DNA of 64,000 bases from positions 310,001 to 374,000 of the forward strand of contig NZ_AMQH01000006.1 in the NCBI RefSeq assembly GCF_000300195.1. The letters run 5' to 3'. Below, one piece after another: positions 63,125 to 64,000 of this stretch. Position 1 is the stretch's first letter; each line of letters starts with the position of its first letter. The position numbers and the translations under genes are program-made. The notes beneath the pieces are model-generated. The model was given only the letters and a program-made list of their open reading frames with translations, made no database searches and was not told where the DNA came from. The stretch comes from Clostridium tunisiense TJ. Lineage in GTDB: Bacteria > Bacillota > Clostridia > Clostridiales > Clostridiaceae.

Positions 63125-63970
63125 TTAATTTTTAGCTCTTCTTTTAATTTCACTATAAAGATATTTAGAAATTTGCGCTGCCCTATAGCTATCGTTAGTA
63201 GTTAAAAGCTCTACAATAATCCTAGAGTTATTTATCCGCTCCTCTGGAATCATTTCCGGAAAAATACTAGCTATAGTTTCAAGGTTAAAAAAATCCTCTT
63301 TATAATGGGTATTATGTTCTTCTAACAGTGCTTTTATTCCATAATTATTGGTGGATTTTAACTGTTTTAACCCTTCTTCAACGAAGAATTTGTTCTCTCC
63401 CCTAATTGAAAGTTTTTTAGTTACTGTACCAATCATCACTAAATCTAAATATTTTTGTAAACAAGTCATTTTATAATAAAAAGAAATGGTTTCAGCTAAC
63501 TTATAAGCAACTCCCGCTGAGCCCAGCTCCTTAAAAGGATAGTTACACATAGGGTTATTAGGGTTTATCACTATACCTTCTGAATAACATGAATTATAGC
63601 TATGATAATCTGTAACTATTACATCTATATTGTTTTTTTCACAAAACTGAATACCTTCTTCAGAACTTGTACCGCATCCAACTGTAATAATTAAATCAGC
63701 TCCTAGATATTTTATATAACTATTTACATCATTTTTACTTAGAATCCTTTCAATTCTCACTTCACTTGGAATAAAGTATTCAACATCAGCATTTAAATAC
63801 TTTAAAACTAGCATTAAAAGTGAAACTGCAGTTACTCCATCAAAGTCATAATATCCATAGATAACTATTTTTTCTCTTTCATTTATTGCTTTCACTATTC
63901 TATTCAATGCACTTTTCATATTTCTTAAAAGTAGTGGATTATACTGATTAACCTTGAAAATCTCTTCCAT
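63125..63970 (-). CDS. Short RecJ-like DHH-family protein with degenerate catalytic motifs
   Basis: A 281-residue protein related to the N-terminal DHH domain of RecJ, half the usual RecJ length and lacking the DHHA1/OB part. Motif I reads YGYYDFDGVTA (D42, D44 kept). Motif II is ITVGCGTSS, where RecJ has a catalytic Asp (VDCG). Motif III is VIVTDYHSY, where the family name residues are DHH. Motif IV LGSAGVAYKL is kept. Loss of one Asp and one His suggests weak or absent nuclease activity. A full-length RecJ may lie just beyond the window. The ATG follows GGAGGAG. Confidence 0.75.
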   Translation of the reverse strand: MEEIFKVNQYNPLLLRNMKSALNRIVKAINEREKIVIYGYYDFDGVTAVSLLMLVLKYLNADVEYFIPSEVRIERILSKNDVNSYIKYLGADLIITVGCGTSSEEGIQFCEKNNIDVIVTDYHSYNSCYSEGIVINPNNPMCNYPFKELGSAGVAYKLAETISFYYKMTCLQKYLDLVMIGTVTKKLSIRGENKFFVEEGLKQLKSTNNYGIKALLEEHNTHYKEDFFNLETIASIFPEMIPEERINNSRIIVELLTTNDSYRAAQISKYLYSEIKRRAKN

Positions 63971-64000
63971 GTGCTCTCCTCCAAATAAATAGAAAACACA

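Noticed and set aside
1-64000. CRISPR arrays, tRNA and rRNA genes, prophage
   Set aside because: No regularly spaced repeats, no tRNA-like cloverleaf with CCA-side consensus, no rRNA sequence and no phage structural genes were seen.

Overview
The window is a low-GC Firmicute chromosome segment, almost certainly from an amino-acid-fermenting member of Clostridium sensu stricto. The evidence is the AT-rich composition, clostridial gene orders (alaS-ireB-ruvX-DUF1292-fur-rnj; apt-rel-dtd-hemZ-hisS-aspS-6S RNA), Shine-Dalgarno sequences before nearly every gene, and a complete anaerobic ornithine-degradation cluster. Most genes lie on the minus strand. Region 1-17 kb is conserved housekeeping: a U32 protein (cut by the window edge) and TrmR for wobble-uridine modification, MltG, TypA/BipA, RNase J, a Fur-family regulator, RuvX, IreB, and alaS behind an alanine T-box (specifier GCU). 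A permease and a PRC-barrel protein follow. Then comes an iron-sulfur/tRNA-thiolation operon (iscR-iscS-iscU-mnmA plus a second iscU) with a recognisable promoter and operator-like sequence. A divergent second cysteine-desulfurase-like gene and an APC amino-acid permease lie beyond it. Region 20-27 kb is a block of ABC exporters: a FtsX/MacB-type pair and an ATPase with two ABC-2 permeases. A short decayed FtsX 3' end marks a lost additional copy. Region 27.3-36.8 kb is the most interesting accessory part. An Agr-type quorum-sensing locus (agrB, an unlisted 49-codon agrD, agrC and agrA in convergent layout) is followed, across a decayed IS982-type transposase, by an operon for a secreted 149-residue DUF2712-like protein, three membrane permeases, one ATPase and two membrane-anchored extracellular proteins. 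Both agrB and the secreted-protein gene are preceded by the same paired 14-bp direct repeat (about CCTTTYATGTCYAW) with exactly 21-bp periodicity, each pair ending exactly 4 nt before a -35 element. This is good sequence evidence that the AgrA-like LytTR regulator controls both its own signal and the secreted-protein/ABC operon. The predicted signal has a Ser where most AgrD peptides have Cys, so a lactone (not thiolactone) ring is expected. Region 37-49 kb carries a flavin-reductase-like protein, an AEC permease, and the ornithine pathway ord-ortA-ortB-oraS-oraE-(MutL/GlmL-type)-orr. A canonical sigma-54 promoter lies upstream of ord, and the PAS-sigma54-activator gene lies immediately upstream of that. 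Stable hairpins separate the functional sub-blocks of the operon. Region 49-54 kb has a split ThrE-type exporter, an HTH-TPR (RRNPP-like) regulator, long AT-rich gaps and a 6S RNA gene. Region 54-64 kb is aspS, a roughly 177-bp imperfect palindromic MITE-like element, hisS, hemZ, a metallo-beta-lactamase-fold hydrolase, dtd, rel, apt, and a short RecJ-like DHH protein that has lost key catalytic residues. No tRNA, rRNA or CRISPR array was seen.
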